6,729 bases of DNA from an uncultured beta proteobacterium (GTDB lineage: Bacteria; Pseudomonadota; Gammaproteobacteria; Burkholderiales; Burkholderiaceae_C): NCBI GenBank assembly GCA_903958915.1, contig CAJBVC010000828.1, forward strand, positions 1-6,729. The letters are read 5' to 3'. A program made the translations under genes and the position numbers. The notes under the pieces were generated by a model. It saw only the letters and a list, made by a program, of their open reading frames with translations. It was not told the origin of the DNA and ran no database searches. The first letter of the stretch is position 1; every line of letters begins with the position of its first letter. This document shows, piece after piece, positions 1 through 6,339 of this stretch.

Positions 1-646
1 TCCGGTCTCTGCCATGCTGAAAGACCCGGTCACCGGCATCGTGACCTACGATGCGGATGCCTGTTTCGGTTGCAGGTACTGTGTCGCCGCGTGCGCTTTT
101 GGAATCCCCAAATACCAGTACGACTCACCTACCGGTCGCATAGGCAAGTGTGAGTTGTGTCGTCACCGTCATAAAGACGGCCATTACTCCGCTTGCGCAG
201 AGGTCTGTCCCACCGGTGCCACCCTGTTTGGTCGCACCTCAGATCTGTTGGTGGAGGCCAAGCGGCGGCTGGCGCTCAAACCCGGGGAGTACACGACCAT
301 GCCGCGCGGACGCCTTCCCTACAGCGACCCTGTGGCTGAGAAAGCGAGCACCTGGCGCAAGGAGCCTAACCAGAACTACGAGGTGCAGATAGGAAAGTAT
401 CTGCAGCATGTCTATGGGGAAACCGAGTACGGTGGCACCCAGGTACTCAAACTCGCCTCGGTAAATTTCGCAAAATTGGGTATGCCTAATCTGCCTGCGC
501 AGTCCTCTGCATCAAAGTCTGAGACGATTCAGCATACGCTATACCAAGGCATGGCACTGCCCATTGCCATGTTGGTGGGGATGACCTATTTTGCAAAACG
601 AAATGTGGCCAGTGGTGAAGAAAAGCCACAAGGGGAGCAATCATGA
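1..646 (+). CDS. hybA: HybA-type 4Fe-4S ferredoxin subunit of [NiFe] hydrogenase (5'-truncated)
   Basis: Electron-transfer subunit that links the hydrogenase small subunit to the membrane subunit HybB on the periplasmic side. Only the C-terminal part is present. The reading frame is open to the left edge and reads PVSAM into the first visible ATG at 14. Base 1 fits the last base of a Cys codon, so that ATG is almost certainly internal. Numbering from it, Cys17, 20, 23 and 27 form a CxxCxxCxxxC ferredoxin motif, and Cys46, 49, 61 and 65 form CELC plus CAEVC, giving ligands for further [4Fe-4S] clusters. The Tat signal and first cluster motifs expected in full-length HybA (about 330 residues) would lie upstream. 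A hydrophobic segment at about 177-194 followed by Lys-Arg matches the C-terminal membrane anchor of HybA. The stop overlaps the hybB start (ATGA), indicating translational coupling. Family assignment is firm. Confidence 0.93.
   Translation, partial: PVSAMLKDPVTGIVTYDADACFGCRYCVAACAFGIPKYQYDSPTGRIGKCELCRHRHKDGHYSACAEVCPTGATLFGRTSDLLVEAKRRLALKPGEYTTMPRGRLPYSDPVAEKASTWRKEPNQNYEVQIGKYLQHVYGETEYGGTQVLKLASVNFAKLGMPNLPAQSSASKSETIQHTLYQGMALPIAMLVGMTYFAKRNVASGEEKPQGEQS
631..637 (+). promoter_or_regulatory. Ribosome binding site for hybB
   Basis: A purine-rich AGGGGAG lies five bases before the ATG at 643, inside the last codons of hybA. It supports the start that overlaps the hybA stop. Confidence 0.7.
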
Positions 647-1794
647 GCGCACACACACAGGCGGCGCCACTGGGGGGGCGACTGTTCAACCCGATTACTA
701 TGGTGTGTGGCCTGCTGATCGCCGCCATGATGGCGGTCCTGCTCACCCGGTTCATTTTTGGACTGGGCGCGGTGACCAATCTCAATGACGGCTATCCCTG
801 GGGTCTGTGGGTGGTGGTCGACGTGCTGATCGGGTCCGCCTTTGCCTGTGGCGGTTTTTCGGTGGCCATGCTGGTCTACATCTTCAACAAGGGGCAATAC
901 CACCCGCTGGTCCGTCCCGCACTGCTGACCAGCCTGTTTGGTTACACCCTCGCCGGGGTCGGGGTCATATTTGATCTGGGACGGTACTGGAATTTCTGGC
1001 ACATTTTGTGGCCTGGGTATGGCAACCTCAACTCGGCACTGTTCGAGACGGCCGCTTGCATTTCGATCTATATCCTGGTGATGTGGGTCGAGTTTTCACC
1101 CGTATTCTTGGAAAAATTCGGGCTGCACGTGGCCAGGGAGAAACTCAACAAAGTGTTGTTCTTCTTCATTGCACTTGGCACCGTACTGCCCATGATGCAC
1201 CAATCTTCGATTGGCACTTTGCTGGTGCTTATGGGCGGGCAGGTCAATGCCCTCTGGCAAACCCCCGCAGTGCCACTGCTGTACTTGCTATCTGCTATCA
1301 CGATGGGCTACGGCGTGGTGCTCTTCGAATCCTGTATCGCCTCGTCTGCTGAGCGACGCAAGATTGAGACCCACATGTTGCAGCCGATGGCCAAGGTGAT
1401 GCTCGGACTGCTGGCTGCATTCCTGGTCGTGCGTGTGAGCGACCTGCTGCTGCGGGGAGCTTTAGGCAACGCCTTTGCATTCAACCTTGTTGCGGTCTTT
1501 TTCTGGTTCGAGATGGTTTTACTGGTGCTCCCGTTCGTGCTGGTGGGGACCGTCGAACAGCGGCGCAATCCAGCCCGCCTGTTCCTCGCGGGTGTGTCGA
1601 TCATGCTGGGTGGTGCCGTTCTGCGGCTCAACGGCTACCTGATCGGCTACGACACGGGACCAGGGTGGAATTACTTCCCATCTGTATTCGAGTTGATCGT
1701 CACGCTGGGCATGTTTTCCATTGAGGTGCTTGGCTATATCGTCATTACCCGTCGCTTCCCGGTACTGAACCGCGAAGCCGCGATGGCCCATTGA
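643..1794 (+). CDS. hybB: HybB, NrfD/PsrC-family integral membrane subunit of Hyb hydrogenase
   Basis: Cytochrome-free membrane subunit that, in the HybOABC complex, passes electrons from HybA to quinone; in E. coli hydrogenase 2 this coupling is thought to be electrogenic. The 383-residue protein is close to the roughly 390 of E. coli HybB. About ten hydrophobic segments can be read at roughly 15-42, 50-77, 84-112, 128-150, 167-200, 204-228, 246-272, 278-302, 309-333 and 341-368. It has the NrfD-type features of this subfamily, including YPWGLW after helix 1, a MHQSSIG stretch in helix 5 and FELIVTLG in the last helix. The start is set by the ATGA overlap with hybA and an upstream AGGGGAG. 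It is followed after 23 bases by hybC, so the two are surely on one transcript. A run of seven G falls in codons 10-12. Identity is firm; the role rests on family knowledge. Confidence 0.95.
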   Translation: MSAHTQAAPLGGRLFNPITMVCGLLIAAMMAVLLTRFIFGLGAVTNLNDGYPWGLWVVVDVLIGSAFACGGFSVAMLVYIFNKGQYHPLVRPALLTSLFGYTLAGVGVIFDLGRYWNFWHILWPGYGNLNSALFETAACISIYILVMWVEFSPVFLEKFGLHVAREKLNKVLFFFIALGTVLPMMHQSSIGTLLVLMGGQVNALWQTPAVPLLYLLSAITMGYGVVLFESCIASSAERRKIETHMLQPMAKVMLGLLAAFLVVRVSDLLLRGALGNAFAFNLVAVFFWFEMVLLVLPFVLVGTVEQRRNPARLFLAGVSIMLGGAVLRLNGYLIGYDTGPGWNYFPSVFELIVTLGMFSIEVLGYIVITRRFPVLNREAAMAH

Positions 1795-1805
1795 ATTCGA
1801 GAGAC

Positions 1806-1811
1806 AAGGAG
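1806..1811 (+). promoter_or_regulatory. Ribosome binding site that sets the hybC start
   Basis: A perfect AAGGAG sits six bases before the ATG at 1818. It favours that start over an in-frame TTG at 1791, which overlaps the end of hybB and would add nine non-conserved residues. Confidence 0.85.
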
Positions 1812-1817
1812 ACGAAG

Positions 1818-3530
1818 ATGTCACAACGTATCACCATTGATCCCGTTACCCGAATCGAGGGCCACCTGCGTGTTGACGTCGAAGTCGACGGTGGGCGAGT
1901 CAAGAAAGCATGGGCCTCAGGGCAGATGTGGCGGGGCGTAGAAACGATTTTGCTGGGACGTGACCCGCGCGACGCGTGGGCAATCACGCAGCGCATCTGC
2001 GGTGTCTGCACAACGGTGCACGCGATGGCCTCGGTACGGGCAGTAGAGAATGCATTGCAGCTCGAGATACCGGTGAACGCCCAGTACATCCGCAACATGA
2101 TCATGCTGGCGCATGCGGTGCATGACCACATCGTTCACTTTTACCATCTGTCGGCGCTCGATTGGGTGGACGTGGTTTCTGCCCTCAAGGCGGACCCAGA
2201 GAAGACGGCCAACCTTGCACAGAGCCTCTCCAGTTGGAGTGGCAATAGCAAGGCCGAATTCATCAAAGTGAAAGCGCGATTGTCGGGGTTTGTTGGTACC
2301 GGGCAATTGGGCATTTTCACCAACGGCTACTGGGGCCACCCTGCGATGAAGCTCTCACCGGAAGTGAATTTGCTGGCGGTTTCGCATTACCTGCAGGCGC
2401 TCGAAGTGCAACGCTATGCCAGCAAAATCGTGGCCATTTTGGGTTCCAAGTCGCCACACATTCAGAACGTCGCGGTGGGCGGAGTTTCCAACGCCCTGTC
2501 GCTGGACTCCCAGTCGGTGCTGACTATGGAGCGCCTGCTGGCTGTCAAGGAATGGATGATCAAGCTTGACGATTTTGTAAAGAATGTTTACCTGATCGAT
2601 GTGGCAGCCATTGGCGCCTTCTATGCGGACTGGACCAAGGTGGGTCGCGGCATCACCGAATACTTGAGCGTGCCCGACATACCACTCGATGGTAAGGGGA
2701 CCCAATTCGCGCTGCCTGGCGGGTACATCGAAGGGGGCAAGCTGGAGACATTCAAGCCGATCAAGTCGTTCAATGACAAGTTCTTCATGGATGGCGTATC
2801 GGAGGCCATCAAGCACTCCTGGTACAACTACAAGGACGGAGACAGCAAGTCCCTGCACCCCTACAAGGGCGAGACAACACCCAACTACACCGACTTCAAA
2901 GACGATGGCAAGTACTCGTGGCTCAAGGCGCCAACTTTCTATGGAAAACCCATGCAGGTGGGTCCGCTCGCAAGGGTGCTAAACATGTTGGCTGCCGGGC
3001 ACGAACCTACCAAGATGTACGCCACCAAGGCGCTGGACCTGGTTTCCACCATCGCGGGGACCAAGGTTGGTCTGGACGCTATGCACTCCACCATTGGGCG
3101 GCATGCCGCACGCGCTGTGGGCTGCGCCGTGCAATGCGACGAGTTGCTCAAGCAATGGGACCTGCTGTTGGCGAATATGGCCAAGGGCGATCTGAAAACT
3201 TTCAACCGGCCCGATTTTCCCAAGGGCGAGCAGATGGGTGTGGGCATTCATGAAGCACCGCGCGGTGTGCTGTCTCACTGGGTGGTCATCAAGGATGGCA
3301 AGATTGCGAATTACCAGTGCGTGGTGCCAACCACCTGGAATGCCGCGCCACGCAACGAGAAAGACCAGCCAGGCGCTTACGAAGCCTGCCTGGTCGACAC
3401 CCCCGTGGCAGACCCGGAGAAGCCACTGGAAGTGTTGCGCACGGTGCACTCGTTTGATCCGTGCCTGGCGTGTGCCGTCCATGTGGTGGACCAGGAAAAC
3501 CATCCCGTGGTTACGGTCAAGGCAGTCTGA
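1818..3530 (+). CDS. hybC: HybC, catalytic large subunit of group 1c-like [NiFe] hydrogenase
   Basis: Holds the Ni-Fe(CN)2CO active site and splits or forms H2. Starting at the ATG at 1818 it is 570 residues, near the 567 of E. coli HybC. All key motifs are visible. DPVTRIEGH at 8-16 includes Glu14, the probable proton-transfer glutamate. RICGVCTTVH at 59-68 provides Cys61 and Cys64. HEAPRG at 478-483 includes Arg482, the conserved second-shell arginine. DPCLACAVH at 547-555 provides Cys549 and Cys552. After His555 there is a 15-residue tail (VVDQENHPVVTVKAV), the piece removed by the HybD protease after nickel insertion. The protein has no export signal, as expected for a subunit carried across the membrane by the Tat-signalled small subunit, whose gene is not in the window. 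The gene is preceded by hybB and followed by a terminator-like hairpin and hybD. All four Ni-binding cysteines are intact, so it should be active. Assignment is firm; group 1c is inferred from the HybA/HybB neighbours. Confidence 0.97.
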   Translation: MSQRITIDPVTRIEGHLRVDVEVDGGRVKKAWASGQMWRGVETILLGRDPRDAWAITQRICGVCTTVHAMASVRAVENALQLEIPVNAQYIRNMIMLAHAVHDHIVHFYHLSALDWVDVVSALKADPEKTANLAQSLSSWSGNSKAEFIKVKARLSGFVGTGQLGIFTNGYWGHPAMKLSPEVNLLAVSHYLQALEVQRYASKIVAILGSKSPHIQNVAVGGVSNALSLDSQSVLTMERLLAVKEWMIKLDDFVKNVYLIDVAAIGAFYADWTKVGRGITEYLSVPDIPLDGKGTQFALPGGYIEGGKLETFKPIKSFNDKFFMDGVSEAIKHSWYNYKDGDSKSLHPYKGETTPNYTDFKDDGKYSWLKAPTFYGKPMQVGPLARVLNMLAAGHEPTKMYATKALDLVSTIAGTKVGLDAMHSTIGRHAARAVGCAVQCDELLKQWDLLLANMAKGDLKTFNRPDFPKGEQMGVGIHEAPRGVLSHWVVIKDGKIANYQCVVPTTWNAAPRNEKDQPGAYEACLVDTPVADPEKPLEVLRTVHSFDPCLACAVHVVDQENHPVVTVKAV

Positions 3531-3554
3531 CGCGGCGCAGGCCGTATCATGCTT

Positions 3555-3590
3555 GGGGCGCGGCGTTGTCGCTTGCGCCCCTTTCTTATT
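3555..3590 (+). terminator. Intrinsic-terminator-like hairpin between hybC and hybD
   Basis: A perfect seven-base stem pairs GGGGCGC (3555-3561) with GCGCCCC (3575-3581). Inside it, past one unpaired T (3574), a G-T wobble (3562/3573) and three more pairs (3563-3565 with 3570-3572) close on a TTGT tetraloop. The stem is followed at once by TTTCTTATT, the T-rich tract of a Rho-independent terminator. It points in the direction of the operon and has no T-tract on the opposite side, so it is one-directional. Because hybD and later genes lie 21 or more bases downstream with no visible promoter, partial termination or mRNA 3'-end protection of hybABC is more likely than a full stop. The structure was read by eye; no folding energy was computed. 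Confidence 0.68.
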
Positions 3591-3591
3591 T

Positions 3592-3597
3592 AGGTAG
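3592..3597 (+). promoter_or_regulatory. Ribosome binding site for hybD
   Basis: AGGTAG lies four bases before the ATG at 3602. It supports that start over upstream in-frame codons that would run through the hairpin into the end of hybC. Confidence 0.55.
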
Positions 3598-3601
3598 CTG
3601 C

Positions 3602-4078
3602 ATGCGCGTCGTTGTTCTTGGTATCGGAAATATTCTTCTCTCGGATGAAGGGGTTGGAGTGCGGGTGGTCGAACGTTTGGAGCACGACTACCGGTTGCCG
3701 GACGTCGTTGAAGTCATCGATGGCGGCACGTGCGGCATGGAAATGCTGGAGCAATTGGAAGACCTGGACGCATTGATCGTTGTGGATTGCGTGCGTTTTG
3801 GTCAGCCGCCCGCTACGCCGGTTCTGCTCAAGGGCGACGATGTACCGGTTTTCTTCAAAACCAAGCTTTCCCCGCACCAGGTGAGTCTGTCCGATGTGCT
3901 GGCCAGTCTGGAATTCACCAGTCGCGCACCCAAGCGCACCGTCATTGTTGGAATTCAACCCGAGTCCATGGAGTTGGGCATGGATCTCACCCCTGCGGTC
4001 GCTGCCCGGGTGGACGAGTTGCTGGCGATGACAGTCGCGGAACTGCGCGCGATCGGCATTGAGGCGGAGCCGCGCTGA
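3602..4078 (+). CDS. hybD: HybD, hydrogenase large-subunit maturation endopeptidase
   Basis: Nickel-dependent protease of the HycI/HyaD/HybD family that cuts the C-terminal tail from the large subunit (here after His555 of HybC) once nickel is in place, allowing the active site to close. The 158-residue protein matches the usual size of about 160. The N-terminal GIGNILLSDEGVGV motif is typical. The three nickel-sensing residues known from E. coli HybD (Glu16, Asp62, His93) correspond to Glu16, Asp62 (in VVDC) and His92 (in SPHQ). The open frame continues upstream into hybC, but family alignment and the nearby ribosome binding site place the start at 3602. Its stop shares a base with the next ATG (TGATG), so it is tightly coupled to the following hupF-like gene. 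Cytoplasmic. Function is well supported by the conserved triad. Confidence 0.94.
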   Translation: MRVVVLGIGNILLSDEGVGVRVVERLEHDYRLPDVVEVIDGGTCGMEMLEQLEDLDALIVVDCVRFGQPPATPVLLKGDDVPVFFKTKLSPHQVSLSDVLASLEFTSRAPKRTVIVGIQPESMELGMDLTPAVAARVDELLAMTVAELRAIGIEAEPR

Positions 4079-4350
4079 TGTGTCTGTCTATACCAAAGAT
4101 GGTGGTGGAATGTGAAGGCGAAGGCGACTTCGCTTGGGTGGAGCGCGATGGCAAGCGCGAGCGAATCAACATGATGCTGCTGGGTACACAACCAGTCGGC
4201 ACATGGGTCTTGACCCAGCTAGGACTTGCCAAGGAAACCATTGAGCCCGAACAACTGGTTTTAATCGAAGAGGCATTGACCGCATTGGCAGCATCGCTGG
4301 ATGGTGATTATGATGCAGGCCAGTACTTTCAGGATCTTCAACGCCCGTGA
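4078..4350 (+). CDS. hupF: HypC/HybG/HupF-family hydrogenase chaperone, HupF/HoxL-like
   Basis: Small cytoplasmic chaperone (90 residues) of the HypC/HupF family, which carries Fe(CN)2CO to the large-subunit precursor or holds that precursor. It starts with the family's MCxxIP motif, whose Cys2 is the key ligand after Met removal. Compared with the canonical HypC at 4980-5204 it differs in two ways. In the segment GTWVLTQLG a Gln (47) stands where HypC has His46 (GDYVIVHVG). The C-terminus is also longer and acidic, ending in a YFQDLQRP tail. From memory, both fit the HupF/HoxL subgroup dedicated to uptake hydrogenases; rhizobial HupF is reported to stabilise the large subunit in air. Its place between hybD and hybE points to a role specific to HybC. 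It starts on the last base of the hybD stop and overlaps hybE by four bases. Family is firm; the HupF subgroup, and hence the symbol, is inference, and hybG would be an alternative name. Confidence 0.85.
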   Translation: MCLSIPKMVVECEGEGDFAWVERDGKRERINMMLLGTQPVGTWVLTQLGLAKETIEPEQLVLIEEALTALAASLDGDYDAGQYFQDLQRP

Positions 4351-4910
4351 CACACGGCCCACGTCGACCGGCGCTCGCCCCACCAGCGGTTCGTACTGCT
4401 GTGGCGCGCGTTGATAGCCCAGAGTCCTTCTTGCAGCAGCATTATCAGCGTGTGTGGCAAACGCGCATGTCTGACATGCCCTTTGTCAATCCCGCGCTGG
4501 AGGTGGAAACGGTTGGGTTTCTGCGCCATGAAGGTGATTGGCTCGGGGTGATCATTACGCCCTGGTTTCTCAACCTGTTTTTGCTGTGTGGTGGCGGGAT
4601 GCTGTGGCGGGATCTGGCCGCCGGGCAACGCCAACTGGTGCAGTTGCCCTGCGGCGCAATGCAGTTCATAGCCGATGACGACCCCGACCTAGGTCTGTAC
4701 CAGTATTGCCCTCTTATCGCCGCGGTGGGCACCTTGCCAAACCAGTCCAGCGCACGCCAGACCGCTGTGGATGCGATGCAGGCGGTGCTGACGCCAGTGG
4801 TCGTGGCCGATCCCGCGCAATCGGAAATTACCCAGAAAACACAGGACGATCCGGCAGCATCAGCAGCCTCGCGGAGGGGTTTTTTTCGTCGACTGGGCGG
4901 GACGGGGTAG
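4347..4910 (+). CDS. hybE: HybE-family [NiFe] hydrogenase assembly chaperone
   Basis: Cytoplasmic assembly factor of the HybE/HupJ family. E. coli HybE binds the Tat signal of the small subunit HybO and helps prevent premature export before assembly with HybC. The protein is 187 residues, somewhat longer than the roughly 160 of E. coli HybE, with an extra Pro/Ala/Arg-rich N-terminus (about 1-24) and an extended C-terminus. The core carries family-like segments: MPFVNPALEVE at about 44-54, a hydrophobic ITPWFLNLFLLC near 70-81, and YQYCPL near 118-123. It ends with SRRGFF (175-180) and a basic tail, which looks like a twin-arginine motif in an unexpected place. A GTG start overlapping the upstream stop (GTGA) is preferred; AGGAT lies 11 bases upstream, a rather long spacing, so a slightly later start is possible. 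Seven T in a row occur in the Gly178-Phe180 codons. Identification rests on core motifs and context. Confidence 0.85.
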   Translation: MTHGPRRPALAPPAVRTAVARVDSPESFLQQHYQRVWQTRMSDMPFVNPALEVETVGFLRHEGDWLGVIITPWFLNLFLLCGGGMLWRDLAAGQRQLVQLPCGAMQFIADDDPDLGLYQYCPLIAAVGTLPNQSSARQTAVDAMQAVLTPVVVADPAQSEITQKTQDDPAASAASRRGFFRRLGGTG

Positions 4911-4979
4911 GGGCATTGTGGGGTTGCCTGCCGGTTTGCCTCAGAATGCACCCTGACAAGAACATCAAGGAGACTGCCC
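4911..4979 (+). other. Intergenic spacer between hybE and hypC
   Basis: A 69-base gap, with the 71-base gap before hybD one of the two longest in the window. It holds a ribosome binding site near its end but no convincing -35/-10 pair or sigma-54 -24/-12 element, and no strong hairpin. hypCDE is probably read through from upstream, although a weak promoter cannot be excluded. Confidence 0.5.
4967..4972 (+). promoter_or_regulatory. Ribosome binding site for hypC
   Basis: A perfect AAGGAG seven bases before the ATG at 4980. With the one before hybC it is the strongest in the window, consistent with independent translation initiation after the spacer. Confidence 0.8.
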
Positions 4980-5204
4980 ATGTGTCTGGCCATTCCCGCC
5001 CAAGTGGTGGAACTGCGAGAGGGTGACAATGCCGTGGTCGATCTGGCCGGCGTGCGCAAGGAAATTTCGCTGTCCCTGGTGGACGACGTTGGCGTGGGCG
5101 ACTATGTGATCGTGCACGTGGGGTATGCGCTGAACAAGCTGGACCCGGATGAAGCCGCCAGGACCTTGGCGCTTTTCGCTGAAATCGGCGCGACGGCGGA
5201 CTAG
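4980..5204 (+). CDS. hypC: HypC, hydrogenase maturation chaperone (canonical)
   Basis: Cytoplasmic chaperone that pairs with HypD to assemble the Fe(CN)2CO group and deliver it to the large-subunit precursor. The 74-residue length is in the normal HypC range. The N-terminus reads MCLAIP with Cys2, the essential thiol. GDYVIVHVGYAL around 40-51 carries His46, at the position of the conserved HypC histidine (His51 in E. coli). The core strand pattern of an OB-like fold is retained, and the acidic C-terminal helix is short. It is the second HypC-family gene in the window and the more typical one. Placed directly before hypD, with which it acts, it is probably the general HypC. Its TAG stop lies ten bases before the hypD ATG. 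Confidence 0.95.
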   Translation: MCLAIPAQVVELREGDNAVVDLAGVRKEISLSLVDDVGVGDYVIVHVGYALNKLDPDEAARTLALFAEIGATAD

Positions 5205-5214
5205 ATTGAATGCG

Positions 5215-6339
5215 ATGAAATTCATTGATGAGTTTCGTGATGGCAAAGTGGCTGAAGGCCTGGCTGCGGCCATCCGGAACGAGGTGCTGCCCGAGCGACG
5301 CTACCACTTCATGGAATTTTGCGGCGGGCATACCCATGCCATTTCCCGCTACGGCCTATCGGATCTGTTGCCCACTAACGTCAAGATGGTTCACGGCCCG
5401 GGTTGCCCGGTGTGCGTACTTCCGATCGGGCGGGTCGATCAGGCCATTCGACTTGCGCTGGAACATGACGTGATGCTCTGTACCTATGGCGATTGCTTGC
5501 GGGTGCCAGCCTCGCAAAGCATGTCGCTGCAGAAGGCAAAGGCCCGTGGCGGTGACATTCGCATGGTCTATTCCAGTGCCGATGCGGTGGCGCTCGCGCA
5601 AAAACACCCTGATAAACAGGTCGTGTTTTTTGCCATAGGTTTTGAAACCACCACGCCACCGACGGCAGTCGCTATCAAGCAGGCGGCGGCGCTGGGCTTA
5701 GGCAACTTTTCAGTGCTGTGCTGCCATGTGCTCACGCCGTCGGCGATATCGAGCATTCTGGAGTCGCCCGAGGTGCGTCAGTGGGGTACGGTACCGCTCG
5801 ATGGCTTTATCGGGCCGGCACATGTGTCCACCATCATTGGCAGTCGCCCTTACGAATTCTTTGCCGAGGAGTACCGCCAGCCGGTGGTCCTTGCCGGGTT
5901 CGAGCCGCTCGATGTCATGCAGGCAGTGCGCATGCTCGTGCGCCAGGTCAACGAAGGACGTGCCGAGGTGGAGAACGAATTTTCCCGCGCGGTGAGTCGT
6001 GAGGGCAACCTGAAAGCGCAGGCCTTGGTGGCGGAAGTGTTCGAGTTGCGCAAGCAGTTTGAGTGGCGCGGCCTGAGCGTACTTCCTTACTCGGCGCTGC
6101 GTATCCGGGACAGGTTTGCGGCATTTGATGCCGAGTTGCGTTATGCCGTGGACTACCAGCCTGTGGCGGACCACAAGGCCTGTGAATGCGCCGCCATCCT
6201 GAGAGGCGTCAAACGACCGCAGGACTGCAAGTTGTTTGGCAACGTGTGCACGCCGGAAAACCCGATCGGCTCCTGCATGGTGTCATCCGAGGGCGCATGT
6301 GCTGCCCACTACACCTACGGGCGGTACAAGGATGTCTGA
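5215..6339 (+). CDS. hypD: HypD, Fe-S scaffold protein for Fe(CN)2CO assembly
   Basis: Cytoplasmic [4Fe-4S] protein that, with HypC, accepts cyanide groups from HypE and carries the Fe(CN)2CO precursor. With the ATG at 5215 it is 374 residues, matching about 373 in E. coli. The N-terminal CGGHTH (Cys36 to His41), HGPGCPVC (60-67, with Cys64 and Cys67) and GFETT motifs are conserved HypD signatures that include the catalytic thiols. The C-terminal region carries Cys323, 325, 338, 345, 354 and 362, which include the cluster ligands. The open frame extends upstream into hypC, but family alignment begins at MKFIDEF. No clear Shine-Dalgarno sequence precedes this ATG, so translation probably depends on ribosomes finishing hypC ten bases earlier. 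The 3' end overlaps hypE by eight bases. Assignment is firm. Confidence 0.96.
   Translation: MKFIDEFRDGKVAEGLAAAIRNEVLPERRYHFMEFCGGHTHAISRYGLSDLLPTNVKMVHGPGCPVCVLPIGRVDQAIRLALEHDVMLCTYGDCLRVPASQSMSLQKAKARGGDIRMVYSSADAVALAQKHPDKQVVFFAIGFETTTPPTAVAIKQAAALGLGNFSVLCCHVLTPSAISSILESPEVRQWGTVPLDGFIGPAHVSTIIGSRPYEFFAEEYRQPVVLAGFEPLDVMQAVRMLVRQVNEGRAEVENEFSRAVSREGNLKAQALVAEVFELRKQFEWRGLSVLPYSALRIRDRFAAFDAELRYAVDYQPVADHKACECAAILRGVKRPQDCKLFGNVCTPENPIGSCMVSSEGACAAHYTYGRYKDV

Noticed and set aside
14..16. ATG at 14 as the true start of the first gene
   Set aside because: The frame stays open to the window edge and the residues before the ATG (PVSA) match the cysteine-proline context expected inside HybA; family length also demands more sequence upstream.
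1791..1817. TTG at 1791 as the start of hybC
   Set aside because: It would overlap the hybB stop and add nine residues outside the conserved protein, while the ATG at 1818 has a perfect AAGGAG at the right distance.
2979..3503. Long minus-strand open frame opposite hybC (also 2355-2858 and 586-1002)
   Set aside because: These are mirror frames of strongly coding, GC-rich genes, with no recognisable domains, no ribosome binding site and no plausible context.
3461..3601. N-terminal extension of HybD starting within the end of hybC
   Set aside because: The extension has no family similarity and would run through the hairpin; the ATG at 3602 begins exactly at the conserved HybD N-terminus.
4912..4927. 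Possible sigma-54 promoter before hypC (GGCAT followed by TTGCC)
   Set aside because: The GG and GC are separated by 12 bases rather than the required 10, and the flanking consensus is poor.
4924..4947. Possible sigma-70 promoter before hypC (TTGCCT and CAGAAT)
   Set aside because: The spacing of 12 bases between the two hexamers is far too short for a -35/-10 pair, and both hexamers are weak matches.
5149..5214. N-terminal extension of HypD starting within hypC
   Set aside because: The extension is the out-of-frame reading of hypC; HypD family alignment begins at MKFIDEF at 5215.
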